Shown: in pieces, positions 17,088-25,423 of the stretch
How the letters are laid out: every line of letters starts with the position of its first letter
Position numbering within the stretch: position 1 is the stretch's first letter
The notes under the pieces: generated by a model
What the model was told of the DNA's origin: nothing
Databases searched by the model: none
Seen by the model: only the letters and a program-made list of their open reading frames with translations
Translations under genes and position numbers: made by a program
From: Hydrogenophaga intermedia
GTDB taxonomy: Bacteria > Pseudomonadota > Gammaproteobacteria > Burkholderiales > Burkholderiaceae_C
Reading direction: 5' to 3'
DNA: 37,581 bases
Assembly (NCBI GenBank): GCA_945890705.1
Contig: CAMDCY010000009.1
Span: forward strand, 1 to 37,581

Positions 17088-18257
17088 TCAGGCTGAATAC
17101 AACCACGGCTGGTCCATCAGCCGTTCACCCATGAGCCGCAAGGCCACGTTGCGGCCGAGGGCCACCACGCCTTGGGCGTGGAAGATCTGGCCGTTGCGGA
17201 TGGCGCGGGCTTGCACTTGGGCGTTGCGCGCCCAGCGTTGTTCGGCGTAGCGTTGCAGTTGCTCGGGCACGGTGGCGCCCGACAGGCTCAGGCACTGCGC
17301 CAAGGCCTCAGCGTCTTCAATGGCCATGCCCGCGCCCTGCGCCAAATACGGCCGCATCGGGTGCGCCGCGTCGCCGAGTAAAGCCACGCGGCCTTGGGCC
17401 ATTTGGCTGGCGTGGCTCATGGGTGCGCGGTCGTGCAAGGCCCACAAGCGCCATTCGGACACGGCCTCCAAGCGCTCGCGCAGCGCGGGCGCCACCGCGC
17501 CCATGGCGCTGAGCAAAGCCTGTCTGTGACCGGCGTGGTCCCAGCTGTTGGCTTGCTCGGGGCGTTCGCCGTGCACGATGGCCACCAGGTTCAAGGCCCG
17601 ACCGGCCTGCACCGGGTAATGCACCACGTGCAAGCGCGGCCCCATCCACACACTGACCTGATCGCTGCGCAGGTGCGCGGGCCAATCGGCTTGCGGCACC
17701 AAGGCGCGGTAGGCCAAGTGGCCGCTGAAGCGGGCCGGCCCATCGGCGAGCAACTGCTGGCGCAGCGGGCTCCACACCCCATCGGCCGCCACCAAGGCCA
17801 CGACCGCGATGCGCTCGCCGTTGGCCAAGCCCACGTCTAGCCCCTGGGCATGCTCATGCCAATGCGTCACCGCTTGGCCCAAGCGCAGCTGCGCACCTGC
17901 CGCTAGCGCAGCGCGATGCAAGAGGCCGTGCAAATCGGCGCGGTGAATGGTGGCGTAAGGCGCACCGTATTGCGCGATGGCGCGTTCACCCAATGGCAGC
18001 GTGCCCAAGAGGGCGCCGCTGTGGGCGTCGAAACTCTGCAAGCGCATGGGGAAAAACGCCACCTGCGCCAAAGCCTCTCCCAAGCCCCAGGCTTGCAAGC
18101 GGCGCGTGGCGTTGGGCCCTAGCTGCACGCCCGCCCCCACTTCGCTGAGCACGGCGGCTTGTTCGGCCACGGTGACCGGCACGCCTTGGCGCGCGCAAGC
18201 CAAGGCCGCGGCCAGGCCTCCGATACCCCCACCTGCAATGAACAACTCGCCCGTCAT
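17088..18257 (-). CDS. FAD-dependent aromatic monooxygenase
   Basis: A 389-residue flavoprotein hydroxylase of the salicylate / 3-hydroxybenzoate / 6-hydroxynicotinate monooxygenase group. The FAD-binding GGGIGG is at residues 9-14, followed by GVPVTVAEQ and GAGVQLGPNATRRL; the middle has ALVAADGVWSPLR and the C-terminal half GDAAHPMRPYLAQGAGMAIEDA, the second FAD site. I prefer the ATG at 18257 because family members begin just before the GxGxxG; the frame also opens at ATG 18287, ten codons earlier. It converges on iorB with 2 bases between stops. The ring substrate cannot be told from sequence. Confidence 0.85.
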   Translation of the reverse strand: MTGELFIAGGGIGGLAAALACARQGVPVTVAEQAAVLSEVGAGVQLGPNATRRLQAWGLGEALAQVAFFPMRLQSFDAHSGALLGTLPLGERAIAQYGAPYATIHRADLHGLLHRAALAAGAQLRLGQAVTHWHEHAQGLDVGLANGERIAVVALVAADGVWSPLRQQLLADGPARFSGHLAYRALVPQADWPAHLRSDQVSVWMGPRLHVVHYPVQAGRALNLVAIVHGERPEQANSWDHAGHRQALLSAMGAVAPALRERLEAVSEWRLWALHDRAPMSHASQMAQGRVALLGDAAHPMRPYLAQGAGMAIEDAEALAQCLSLSGATVPEQLQRYAEQRWARNAQVQARAIRNGQIFHAQGVVALGRNVALRLMGERLMDQPWLYSA

Positions 18258-18290
18258 GGCGCCATTGTGCCGCTTGCGCTCACCCATGCA

Positions 18291-18647
18291 TCAAGGCTGA
18301 ATCCAATCACAGCGGCCCTGCGCGGAAGCCAAACCGCGAAAGTCGCTGGTCCAAGCCAAGGTGGCGGTGTTGATTTGGATGCGCTCGTTGTCCAAGGCGG
18401 TGAGGATCCAGGTGTCGCGCACATCAAAGGTATAGACCTTCACACCGTCGATGCTGACCGCCTTGATGCGCCGCTGGTCGTACTCAATGGCCACCGTTCG
18501 GGGCCACACGGTTTGCGCGGGCATGTACACCGCTTCGCACAACATCGCGGCTTGGCCGGTGTTGGGTTGGTTGGCGTTGGCGGGCACAGGCCACTGCAAC
18601 GCAGCCGCGAAAACGCTGATCATGAGGGTGGTTTGGTGGATTTGCAT
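18291..18647 (-). CDS. Small secreted protein of unknown function
   Basis: A 118-residue protein I do not recognise. The first 26 residues (IHQTTLMISVFAAALQWPVPANA) read as a Sec signal peptide with cleavage after ANA, giving a periplasmic protein of about 92 residues with two cysteines (in AAMLCEAVY and QGRCDWIQP), which could form a disulfide. The rest is polar and looks beta-rich. It ends 34 bases beyond the preferred ATG of the monooxygenase gene and diverges from the DUF2076-like gene. Confidence 0.6.
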   Translation of the reverse strand: MQIHQTTLMISVFAAALQWPVPANANQPNTGQAAMLCEAVYMPAQTVWPRTVAIEYDQRRIKAVSIDGVKVYTFDVRDTWILTALDNERIQINTATLAWTSDFRGLASAQGRCDWIQP

Positions 18648-18688
18648 GGGGGTTTTGCAGTGACCGATCAGGATGCGATGGGGTGATT

Positions 18689-18705
18689 AAACATCCATAA
18701 TGTTT
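18689..18705. repeat. Inverted repeat between divergent genes
   Basis: AAACAT (18689-18694) and ATGTTT (18700-18705) flank CCATA. It lies in the 94-base divergent gap and contains a CATAAT that could be a -10 box. It may be an operator; weak evidence. Confidence 0.3.
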
Positions 18706-18741
18706 GTACACCAAACCCTCGGCCCACGTCGGAGAAGCTCC

Positions 18742-19113
18742 ATGACCGCTGACGAACGCGACCAACTGACGCACTTTTTGAGAACCTTGCGCCAACAAAG
18801 GGGTCATTCCAAAGACCCTGTGGCCGATGCGCTGATTCGGGACGCGCTGGCGCAGCAACCCGACGCCCTGTACCGACTGGTGCAGCGCTGCATGGCCTTG
18901 CAACTGGCTTTGGACGCCGCCACCGCACAAGCCAATGGTTCGTTGGCGTCGGGTGAGGCCTCAACGGCCAGCGCGACACCCAACGACTGGGCGCGAGGAC
19001 TGTTGACGCAAGTCGGCGGCACGGCACTGGGGGTGACTGCAGGGGTGGTGGCCGGCGGCTGGTTGCTGCAAGGTCTATCCGACGACAGCTTTTGGGATGG
19101 GGACATCGCATGA
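18742..19113 (+). CDS. DUF2076-like envelope protein
   Basis: A 123-residue protein. The N-terminal half (TADERDQLTHFLRTLRQQ, then DALIRDALAQQPDALYRLVQRCMALQLALDAA) follows the DUF2076 pattern of charged helices; the C-terminal GTALGVTAGVVAGGWLLQGL is a Gly-rich hydrophobic stretch that may touch the membrane. DUF2076 proteins have no firm function. A GGAGA at 18731 supports the ATG at 18742 rather than the upstream in-frame ATG at 18700. It overlaps the next small gene by ATGA. Confidence 0.65.
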   Translation: MTADERDQLTHFLRTLRQQRGHSKDPVADALIRDALAQQPDALYRLVQRCMALQLALDAATAQANGSLASGEASTASATPNDWARGLLTQVGGTALGVTAGVVAGGWLLQGLSDDSFWDGDIA

Positions 19114-19244
19114 AAATACCGCAACCGAATCACCAGTCCAAAAGCTTAGAGGACGTGGTGCTCAAATTCATCGAGCGCAACAACCGCGCCATCTGGGTGG
19201 CCATTGCGCTGTTGGCGGTGGTCGTGGTGATCGCCGTGAACTAG
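19110..19244 (+). CDS. 44-residue tail-anchored membrane protein
   Basis: An open frame of 44 codons from ATG 19110 to TAG 19242-19244. It has a polar N-terminus (MKIPQPNHQSKSLEDVV), a basic helix KFIERNNR and a single C-terminal hydrophobic segment (AIWVAIALLAVVVVIAVN), the form of a small inner-membrane protein. Support comes from the ATGA overlap with the DUF2076-like gene and from the end abutting the Hsp70-like gene: their stop codons share bases on opposite strands. Function unknown; short enough to be missed by gene callers. Confidence 0.6.
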   Translation: MKIPQPNHQSKSLEDVVLKFIERNNRAIWVAIALLAVVVVIAVN

Positions 19245-20494
19245 CGGCTGACGGCCAAGCCCATGGCCACACCGCCAAACAAATCACCCTCAACCAGTGC
19301 AACCCCAGGGAACTCGGCTTGCAAGGCGACTTGGAAGGTGCTGAGCGCCGAGGAGCCACCGGTGAGGTAGATCGCATCCAGCGAGGCATTGCCCAAACCA
19401 GCGGCCCGAACACATTCGCGCGCGCAGGCCACGGTGCGTGCCAACAGCTCGCGCAGTTGCAGTTGCAGGTCGTTCACGCCCATGAGCGCTTGCAAACCAG
19501 GCTCCAGCAAGGACAAGTTGATGGTCGTCTCGGCTCTCGAGACCGAACAACGGATCTTGGCCTGCTCCACCTCGTGCGCCATCAGGTGCCCATGGCGCTC
19601 GGTCAAGACACGCATCAGGCGCTCGTGCAAATGCGGGTCGCTGTAGTTGCTGCGCAGGGTCTTGGCGTGGGAGATGGCCCGCGGCTGGTACTGCCAGTGG
19701 ATCAAGTGCCACGAAGCCAAATCAAAAAACACGCGGCTGGGCACTTCGCGCCCATCGGGGCCTTGGTGCTTGTGGCCCAACAAGTGCATGACCTGCGACA
19801 AATTCAATTGCCGGTCGTAATCGGTACCACCGATGTGCACGCCGGTGGTGGCCAAGATGTCGCTGCTGCGCTCGGCGCGCCTCATGCGATCAGGCCCCAA
19901 ACGCACCACCGTGAAGTCCGAAGTGCCACCACCCAAATCGACCACCAATACGGTGCTCTCACGCGTCAAGCGCTGTTCGTGGTCGAGTGCCGCGGCGATG
20001 GGCTCCAGCTGAAACGACACCTCGTCAAAGCCCACCGCTTGCGCCGCTTCTCGCAGTGAGGCCTCGGCCTGCGCATCGCGCAGCGGATCGTCGTCCACGA
20101 AGTGCACTGGGCGGCCCATCACCACGCGCCGTGGTATCTGGCCGAGTTGCTGTGTGGCGCGTTCGCGCAAAGTGGCCAAAAAGGTGCCGATGATGTCCTG
20201 AAAACTGATCTGTTCGTGACCGATTTGCGTGGTCTCATGCAAGAGCGGGCTGCCCAACAAACTTTTGAGCGAGCGCATCAAGCGGCCCTCGGTGCCCTCC
20301 AAATACTGCGCCACCGCATCGCGCCCAAAGTGGGTGCGTTGCTGCTCCGAGTTGAAGAACACCGCTGTGGGCATGGCCAAGGCGCCATCCTCCAAGGCAA
20401 TGAGCTGGGCGGCACCTTGATGGCTGCGCCAAGCCACGGCGGAATTGGAGGTGCCGAAATCGATGCCGAGCGTGCCTGGTGGGGAAAGTGCCAT
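19241..20494 (-). CDS. Hsp70-like ATPase, YegD type
   Basis: A 417-residue actin/Hsp70-fold ATPase. Phosphate-1 is GIDFGTSNSAVAW at residues 10-22; phosphate-2 is VLVVDLGGGTSDFTVVRL near 170; YLTGGSSAL near the C-terminus is the adenosine motif. Only the nucleotide-binding domain and a short tail are present, as in YegD; the substrate-binding domain of DnaK (about 640 residues) is missing. The start is ATG at 20494; a TTG directly before it gives one extra Met. It begins 17 bases after the ccmI stop, so it could be read from the ccm operon. A chaperone role is only inferred. Confidence 0.85.
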   Translation of the reverse strand: MALSPPGTLGIDFGTSNSAVAWRSHQGAAQLIALEDGALAMPTAVFFNSEQQRTHFGRDAVAQYLEGTEGRLMRSLKSLLGSPLLHETTQIGHEQISFQDIIGTFLATLRERATQQLGQIPRRVVMGRPVHFVDDDPLRDAQAEASLREAAQAVGFDEVSFQLEPIAAALDHEQRLTRESTVLVVDLGGGTSDFTVVRLGPDRMRRAERSSDILATTGVHIGGTDYDRQLNLSQVMHLLGHKHQGPDGREVPSRVFFDLASWHLIHWQYQPRAISHAKTLRSNYSDPHLHERLMRVLTERHGHLMAHEVEQAKIRCSVSRAETTINLSLLEPGLQALMGVNDLQLQLRELLARTVACARECVRAAGLGNASLDAIYLTGGSSALSTFQVALQAEFPGVALVEGDLFGGVAMGLAVSR

Positions 20495-20511
20495 CAAGAA
20501 GGGTCGGGGCG

Positions 20512-21753
20512 TTAAGGCAGCACGCGGTCGATCACCAACTTGACGTCCTGCGACCCCACCGCCACCCCCACCAACCGGCCTTCCATGTCACCGGGCTGCG
20601 CGATGGGGTTGCCCGACGCCGAAATGCGGGCCAACAACACCACCTCTTTGTGCTTGGACAGCGTGTTGTCGGGGCTCATGGCCATGCTGTCGTCCAGCCG
20701 GAATTGAAACGGAAACGCGCCCAAGGCCACGCGCGCCGCGGCCACTGGTGGACCACCTTCGCCAGCGCGAGCGATCAGGTAGATGGTGCTTTGTGCATTC
20801 AATTGGGCTTTGAGCGCAGGGGCCACGTCCACACTGCCGCCCACGCTGGCCGCTGAGGCCGCTGGGCCTGCTGGCCCATTGCTCAAGCCGGCCAAGCGCT
20901 GGGCTTCGTTGCGCATGCGCAAGATCTCTTGCGCATAAAAGGTATCGGGTGGCATCAGCCGCTGGAGTCGGTCAAGAAACGCCACCGCTTCGGCGTATTG
21001 CTCGTTTTGAAAAGCGTGAATGCCCGCCAACTCCAAACCTTTGGGGTCGTTCGGATCGGCTTGCAAGGCCTTGTTGACCATCGCGATGGGCTCACCCGCC
21101 ATGACCATGTCGGTGCTCATGGCCAGGGCCTCGGCGTAAGCCGTCATCACCGCGGGTTTGTTGGGCGACAGTGCCAAGGACTTTTCAGCCGCCTTCAGCG
21201 CCTCAGGCCAGCGACCCACCATGGCGTTGGCGGTGATCATCGCTTCCCAGATGTCGGCGTCGTTGGGGTTGGCTTGGGCGCGCGCCTCCATGCGCTCAAT
21301 CATTTGCAGCATATCCGCTTCGCTTGGTTGTTCGCTCAACTCGGTGTTCGGCTGCCCTCCCGCCATGGCGGTGAGCGCGTTGGGGTTGCCCAGCCAAGCG
21401 TAAAGGCCGATGGCGGCCACGGGCAACACCAGGGCCAGAGCGAAACCGAGTCGACGGCTGGCCACGGGCGCGGCCACGCGCTCTTCTTGTGCCAAGGCAT
21501 CTTCGGCGGCGCGCGTCTCCAGCTCCAGCTTGCTGGCCAAAAACTGTTCTGGCGTGAGTTGCGTGTTGGAGAGCTCGTTGTTGAGGTCTTTCATCTGGTC
21601 GCGGTAAACGGCCAAGTTGATGTCCCGGCGAGCGGCTTGTCTGCGCTCCACAGTGCTGCTGCGCATCAGGAATGGCAACACAAACGCCAAGGCGAGAGCA
21701 ACAGCGGCCGCTGCAGCGGCCCAAAACAGGGTGACGGACCAAAACGAATTCAT
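20512..21753 (-). CDS. ccmI: Cytochrome c maturation apocytochrome chaperone CcmI
   Basis: CcmI holds unfolded apocytochrome c for heme ligation by CcmF/H. The 413-residue protein has an N-terminal helix (residues 5-30), a charged cytoplasmic loop with RRDINLAVYRDQMKDLNNEL, a second helix near 105-120 and then a periplasmic part with TPR repeats (residues about 150-300), as in CcmI. The C-terminal 110 residues look like the extra beta domain of two-domain CcmI. Its start overlaps ccmH by ATGA. It is the last clear ccm gene. Confidence 0.9.
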   Translation of the reverse strand: MNSFWSVTLFWAAAAAAVALALAFVLPFLMRSSTVERRQAARRDINLAVYRDQMKDLNNELSNTQLTPEQFLASKLELETRAAEDALAQEERVAAPVASRRLGFALALVLPVAAIGLYAWLGNPNALTAMAGGQPNTELSEQPSEADMLQMIERMEARAQANPNDADIWEAMITANAMVGRWPEALKAAEKSLALSPNKPAVMTAYAEALAMSTDMVMAGEPIAMVNKALQADPNDPKGLELAGIHAFQNEQYAEAVAFLDRLQRLMPPDTFYAQEILRMRNEAQRLAGLSNGPAGPAASAASVGGSVDVAPALKAQLNAQSTIYLIARAGEGGPPVAAARVALGAFPFQFRLDDSMAMSPDNTLSKHKEVVLLARISASGNPIAQPGDMEGRLVGVAVGSQDVKLVIDRVLP

Positions 21754-22256
21754 GGTTTTTCTTCTAGCAGGCGGGCCGCAGCGGCGATCTGTTCATGGGA
21801 AACCGGTGCACTTTTGAAGGTGCGGCGCGCGCGCAGGGCCATGAACCAAATCAACACACCGAAACCCAAAAACACAAACGGACCGACCCACAACAGATAG
21901 GTCAAGGGTTTGAAGGGGGGACGGAACAAGACAAAGTCGCCGTAGCGCGAGGTCAGGAAATCCAGCACCTCTTGGTCGGTCTTACCCGCCTTCATCAATT
22001 CGCGAATCTCTTGGCGCATGTCACCCGCCAACTCGGCTGGGGACTCGGACAAGGCTTCGTTTTGGCAAACCACGCAACGCAACTCGCGCGACAGCAGCAT
22101 GAGGCGCGACTCGATTGCCGCATCGGCGAACATCGGCTGCGCAATAAGTGCCGCCGGAGGGTCTGGCTGCGGGGTCGGGTTGGCCCACACAGGCTGGGCC
22201 GCAGAGACGGCCAGCACCACGGCCACGGACACATGCTTCATAAAACGGACCGTCAT
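21750..22256 (-). CDS. ccmH: Cytochrome c maturation thiol oxidoreductase CcmH
   Basis: CcmH reduces or presents the CxxCH thiols of apocytochrome. The 168-residue protein has a signal/anchor at residues 6-25 and the diagnostic LRCVVCQN with Cys61 and Cys64; then FLTSRYGDFVLFRPPF and a C-terminal helix (YLLWVGPFVFLGFGVLIWF). The ATG at 22256 overlaps the ccmG stop (ATGA) and is preferred over 22298, which lies inside ccmG. Confidence 0.94.
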   Translation of the reverse strand: MTVRFMKHVSVAVVLAVSAAQPVWANPTPQPDPPAALIAQPMFADAAIESRLMLLSRELRCVVCQNEALSESPAELAGDMRQEIRELMKAGKTDQEVLDFLTSRYGDFVLFRPPFKPLTYLLWVGPFVFLGFGVLIWFMALRARRTFKSAPVSHEQIAAAARLLEEKP

Positions 22257-22777
22257 GCGCCCAACTCCTTGAGTTTGGGTACGAATTTGTTGCGCCAAAC
22301 ATCGATGTCAATAGGACCCACGTGTTTGAGCCGCACGGTACCCAACTGGTCAATCAGGTAGGTCTCTGGGGTGCCGGTCACCCCCCAGTCGATCCCCACC
22401 CGCCCAGACAGGTCGTCGGGCACGGCCACATAGGGGTTGCCGGTTTGGATGAGCAAGCGCTCGGCTTCGCGGTTCTTGTCTTTCCAGTTGAGCCCCACGA
22501 TGGGCGGCGCTTTTTGGCTGTCGGCCAAGGCCATCAGCAATTGGTGTTCGACTTTGCAGGACACGCACCACGGCGCCCAGACATTGAGCAGCCACACCTG
22601 GCCCTTCATGTCGGTGGTGCTGAAGGCCTTATCGGCCTGGCCCACCACGGGCAAGGTGAACACGGGCGCGGCCTTGCCGATGAAGGGCGAAGGCACTTCG
22701 CGGGGATTGAGGAACAAACCCTTGGCGAAGAAGCCCACCAACACACAGAAAAAAACCAGCGGAAGCCACCTTTTCAT
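22253..22777 (-). CDS. ccmG: Thiol:disulfide oxidoreductase CcmG/DsbE
   Basis: A membrane-anchored periplasmic thioredoxin-fold protein that keeps apocytochrome cysteines reduced. Residues 4-22 are the anchor; VWAPWCVSC carries Cys71 and Cys74; the GVTGTPETYLID segment is the cis-Pro region typical of DsbE/CcmG. 174 residues, normal length. It starts 3 bases after the ccmF stop. Confidence 0.95.
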   Translation of the reverse strand: MKRWLPLVFFCVLVGFFAKGLFLNPREVPSPFIGKAAPVFTLPVVGQADKAFSTTDMKGQVWLLNVWAPWCVSCKVEHQLLMALADSQKAPPIVGLNWKDKNREAERLLIQTGNPYVAVPDDLSGRVGIDWGVTGTPETYLIDQLGTVRLKHVGPIDIDVWRNKFVPKLKELGA

Positions 22778-22780
22778 GGG

Positions 22781-24745
22781 TCAAGCTCCTTGGGTGTTCG
22801 CAGCCGCCGCGGGCACGCGCACCTTGGCGCCGATGCGGTAGCGCCGATCCGACGCGGCCAAGAAGCCCCCCACGACCATGAAGAAGGCACCCAACCACAG
22901 CCAGTTGATGAAGGGCTTGTGGTACAAGCGCACCGCCCAACTGGTGAGCTCGTTGTTCAAGGGCTCACCCAGCGAAACGTAGAGGTCACTGGTCAAACTG
23001 GGGCGAACCGAGGCCTCGGTCATCACCGAGCCCGATCGGTTGTACACGCGCTTGGCCGGGTAGAGCGTGAACCGATCCACGCCATTCTTGGACACCACGA
23101 CGGTGCCACGGGTGGCCTCGTAATTGGGACCGGAGTAGTTTTCGGTGCCCTTGAAGGTCAAGGTGTAACCAGCGATCTGCGCTTGGTCGCCAACGTTCAT
23201 GCGTACGTCGAGTTCTTGTTCGTAGTTGACCACCATGGTGATGCCCGCCACACCAATGGCCAAGCCCAAGTGGGCCAAATGCATGCCCCAAAAGGCCCGC
23301 GGCAGGGTGAACAACTGGTTGACGCTTTTGACGCGCTCACGGAAGGCGATCAGCACCGTCAACACGATCCAAGCCGACAAGCCCAAGCCCAGCACGGCCC
23401 AAGGCTTGTAGCCCTCCAAGGTCAGCGGCAGCAGCAAGCCCGTGGCCACGGCAATGGCCAGCGCCCACTTGAGCCTTTGCACCAGATCGGGCACCTCATC
23501 GCCTTTCCAGCGCATCAAGGGGCCAACGCCCATCAAGAAGAGCGCTGGCGTGATCAATGGCACGAACACCGCATTGAAGTAAGGTGGACCCACCGAGAGC
23601 TTGCCTAAGCCCAAGGCATCAATGAACAGCGGGTACAACGTGCCCAGTAGCACGGCTGCGACCGAGGCCACCATCATGACGTTGTTGGCCAAGAGCATCG
23701 ATTCGCGCGAAAACCAAGTGAAGGCACCACCGGCCACCATGCGCGGCGCACGCCAAGCAAACAGGGCGAGCGAGCCGCCCACCACCACCAGCATGAAACC
23801 CAAAATGAAGGCGCCGCGCTGCGGGTCAACCGCGAACGCATGCACCGACGACAGCACGCCTGATCGCACCAAGAAAGTGCCCAGCAGCGAGAGCGAGAAG
23901 GTCATGAGCGCCAGCAACACGGTCCAAGCCTTGAAGGCGCCGCGTTTTTCCGCCACCGCCAAAGAGTGGATCAAGGCGGTGCCCGCCAACCAAGGCATGA
24001 AGGACGCGTTTTCCACCGGGTCCCAGAACCACCAGCCGCCCCAGCCCAGTTCGCGGTAAGCCCACCAACTGCCCAGCGCCACACCCAAGCTCAGAAACGC
24101 CCAAGCCACCGTGGCCCAAGGCCGCGACCAACGCGCCCACGCCGCGTCCAGTCGGCCCGACAACAAGGCCGCTACCGCGAAAGCAAACGCCACCGCGAAG
24201 CCCACGTAGCCCATGTAGAGCATGGGCGGGTGGATGATCATTCCCCAGTCCTGCAGCAAGGGGTTCAGGTCACTGCCATCGGCAGGGCCAGGAAACTGAC
24301 GCAAAAACGGGCTGGAGGTGATCAGCAGCATGGACAAGAAACCGACCGAAATCAGGCCCAAGACACCGAGCACGCGCGCCACCATTTCTTCGGGCAGGGT
24401 GCGCGAGAAGATGGCCACTGCGCTGGTCCAGACGGCCAAGATGAGCGACCAAAACAGCAGCGAGCCCTCGTGCGAGCCCCAGGTCGCGGTCAGCTGATAA
24501 AAGGCCGGCAAGTTGGAATAGGAGTTGCGGGCCACGTTGATGACCGTGAAGTCGTTGGTCAAAAACGAATAGGCCAAGCACAAGTAGGCAATCAAGACGA
24601 AGGTGAACTGACCAAAGGCCGCTGGACGCGCTACCGACATCCAGGTCAGGTTGCCACGCTGCGCCCCCACCAGCGGAAGCACCGCCTGGGTCAGGGCCAG
24701 CAACAAGGCCAAAATAAGAGCAAGGGTGCCAATTTCGGGGATCAT
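22781..24745 (-). CDS. ccmF: Heme lyase subunit CcmF
   Basis: CcmF is the large inner-membrane heme handler that attaches heme to apocytochrome c. The 654-residue polytopic protein has the tryptophan-rich WWD motif WGGWWFWDPVENA at residues 235-247, and conserved histidines in ATWGSHEGSLLFW (His92) and IIHPPMLYMGY (His172). The start is ATG at 24745 (MIPEIGTLAL); the frame has two extra codons upstream beginning with TTG. The downstream gene is ccmG, 3 bases away. Confidence 0.96.
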   Translation of the reverse strand: MIPEIGTLALILALLLALTQAVLPLVGAQRGNLTWMSVARPAAFGQFTFVLIAYLCLAYSFLTNDFTVINVARNSYSNLPAFYQLTATWGSHEGSLLFWSLILAVWTSAVAIFSRTLPEEMVARVLGVLGLISVGFLSMLLITSSPFLRQFPGPADGSDLNPLLQDWGMIIHPPMLYMGYVGFAVAFAFAVAALLSGRLDAAWARWSRPWATVAWAFLSLGVALGSWWAYRELGWGGWWFWDPVENASFMPWLAGTALIHSLAVAEKRGAFKAWTVLLALMTFSLSLLGTFLVRSGVLSSVHAFAVDPQRGAFILGFMLVVVGGSLALFAWRAPRMVAGGAFTWFSRESMLLANNVMMVASVAAVLLGTLYPLFIDALGLGKLSVGPPYFNAVFVPLITPALFLMGVGPLMRWKGDEVPDLVQRLKWALAIAVATGLLLPLTLEGYKPWAVLGLGLSAWIVLTVLIAFRERVKSVNQLFTLPRAFWGMHLAHLGLAIGVAGITMVVNYEQELDVRMNVGDQAQIAGYTLTFKGTENYSGPNYEATRGTVVVSKNGVDRFTLYPAKRVYNRSGSVMTEASVRPSLTSDLYVSLGEPLNNELTSWAVRLYHKPFINWLWLGAFFMVVGGFLAASDRRYRIGAKVRVPAAAANTQGA

Positions 24746-24784
24746 GAACAACTTTCTAAAAGGGCCGCGAGTGCGCTGATCGCG

Positions 24785-25234
24785 TCAATACGACTTCAAG
24801 GTTTTGCCGGCATTTTTGGCCTGTTCCAAGGCTTGGGCGGCTTCCGGTGGCATGTAATTTTCATCGTGCTTGGCCAGCACGCGGTTGGCGGTGAACAGCC
24901 CGTCCGGGCCCAGCTTGCCATCGGCCACCACGCCTTTGCCCTCAGCGAACAAATCCGGCAGGATGCCGGTGTAAACGGCGGGTATCACCTGCACGGTATC
25001 CGTCACGATAAAACGGGTGGTCAGGCCGTCGGGTTCACGTTGGACACTGCCCTCTTTCACCAAACCGCCGATGCGAAAAACCCGGTCATCTGGCGCTTTG
25101 CCCTGATGAACCTCGGTCGGCGAAAAAAAGAACACCAAGTTGGATTGAAAAGCGTTGAGCACCAAGGCCGTGGCACCGCCCAAACCCAACAACGCCACCG
25201 CAATGATGGAGAGTTTCTTGTAGCGAGACTTCAT
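24785..25234 (-). CDS. ccmE: Heme chaperone CcmE
   Basis: CcmE binds heme covalently in the periplasm and passes it to CcmF. The 149-residue protein has an N-terminal anchor (residues 8-28), an OB-fold-like middle ([27 protein letters not shown]), and the heme-binding HDENY with His123 and Tyr127, the HxxxY form. The ATG at 25234 overlaps the ccmD stop by ATGA. Confidence 0.95.
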   Translation of the reverse strand: MKSRYKKLSIIAVALLGLGGATALVLNAFQSNLVFFFSPTEVHQGKAPDDRVFRIGGLVKEGSVQREPDGLTTRFIVTDTVQVIPAVYTGILPDLFAEGKGVVADGKLGPDGLFTANRVLAKHDENYMPPEAAQALEQAKNAGKTLKSY

Positions 25235-25422
25235 GGCTGTGTTTCCTCTGGTGACGAATCCCATTGCTGCATGCGCGCGAGTCGTTGGCGAGACAGCGCG
25301 ACCGATCGACGCAACCAAACGACTTCGATCAGCACGCACATCGCGGTGACGCCGAAGGCGCTCCAGACGAAGAAGCCCCGCCCACCCATGCTCCAAAAAT
25401 CAGACCAGCTGGCCCATTCCAT
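25231..25422 (-). CDS. ccmD: Heme exporter subunit CcmD
   Basis: A 63-residue protein with one membrane helix ([22 protein letters not shown]) followed by a basic tail, as in CcmD, which helps release holo-CcmE from the CcmABC complex. Position between ccmC and ccmE supports the call. I chose ATG at 25422, 1 base after the ccmC stop, over the in-frame GTG at 25437. The family is poorly conserved, so synteny carries much of the weight. Confidence 0.88.
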   Translation of the reverse strand: MEWASWSDFWSMGGRGFFVWSAFGVTAMCVLIEVVWLRRSVALSRQRLARMQQWDSSPEETQP

Positions 25423-25423
25423 A

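Noticed and set aside
14354-18257. Calling iorAB plus the monooxygenase a nicotinate pathway (nicAB, nicC)
   Set aside because: The large subunit lacks the cytochrome domains of NicB and no other nic gene is present; the evidence only supports a broad molybdenum hydroxylase and flavin hydroxylase.
19097-20059. 320-codon plus-strand frame opposite the Hsp70-like gene
   Set aside because: The minus strand has unmistakable Hsp70 phosphate motifs; the plus frame is Gln/His-rich without a domain.
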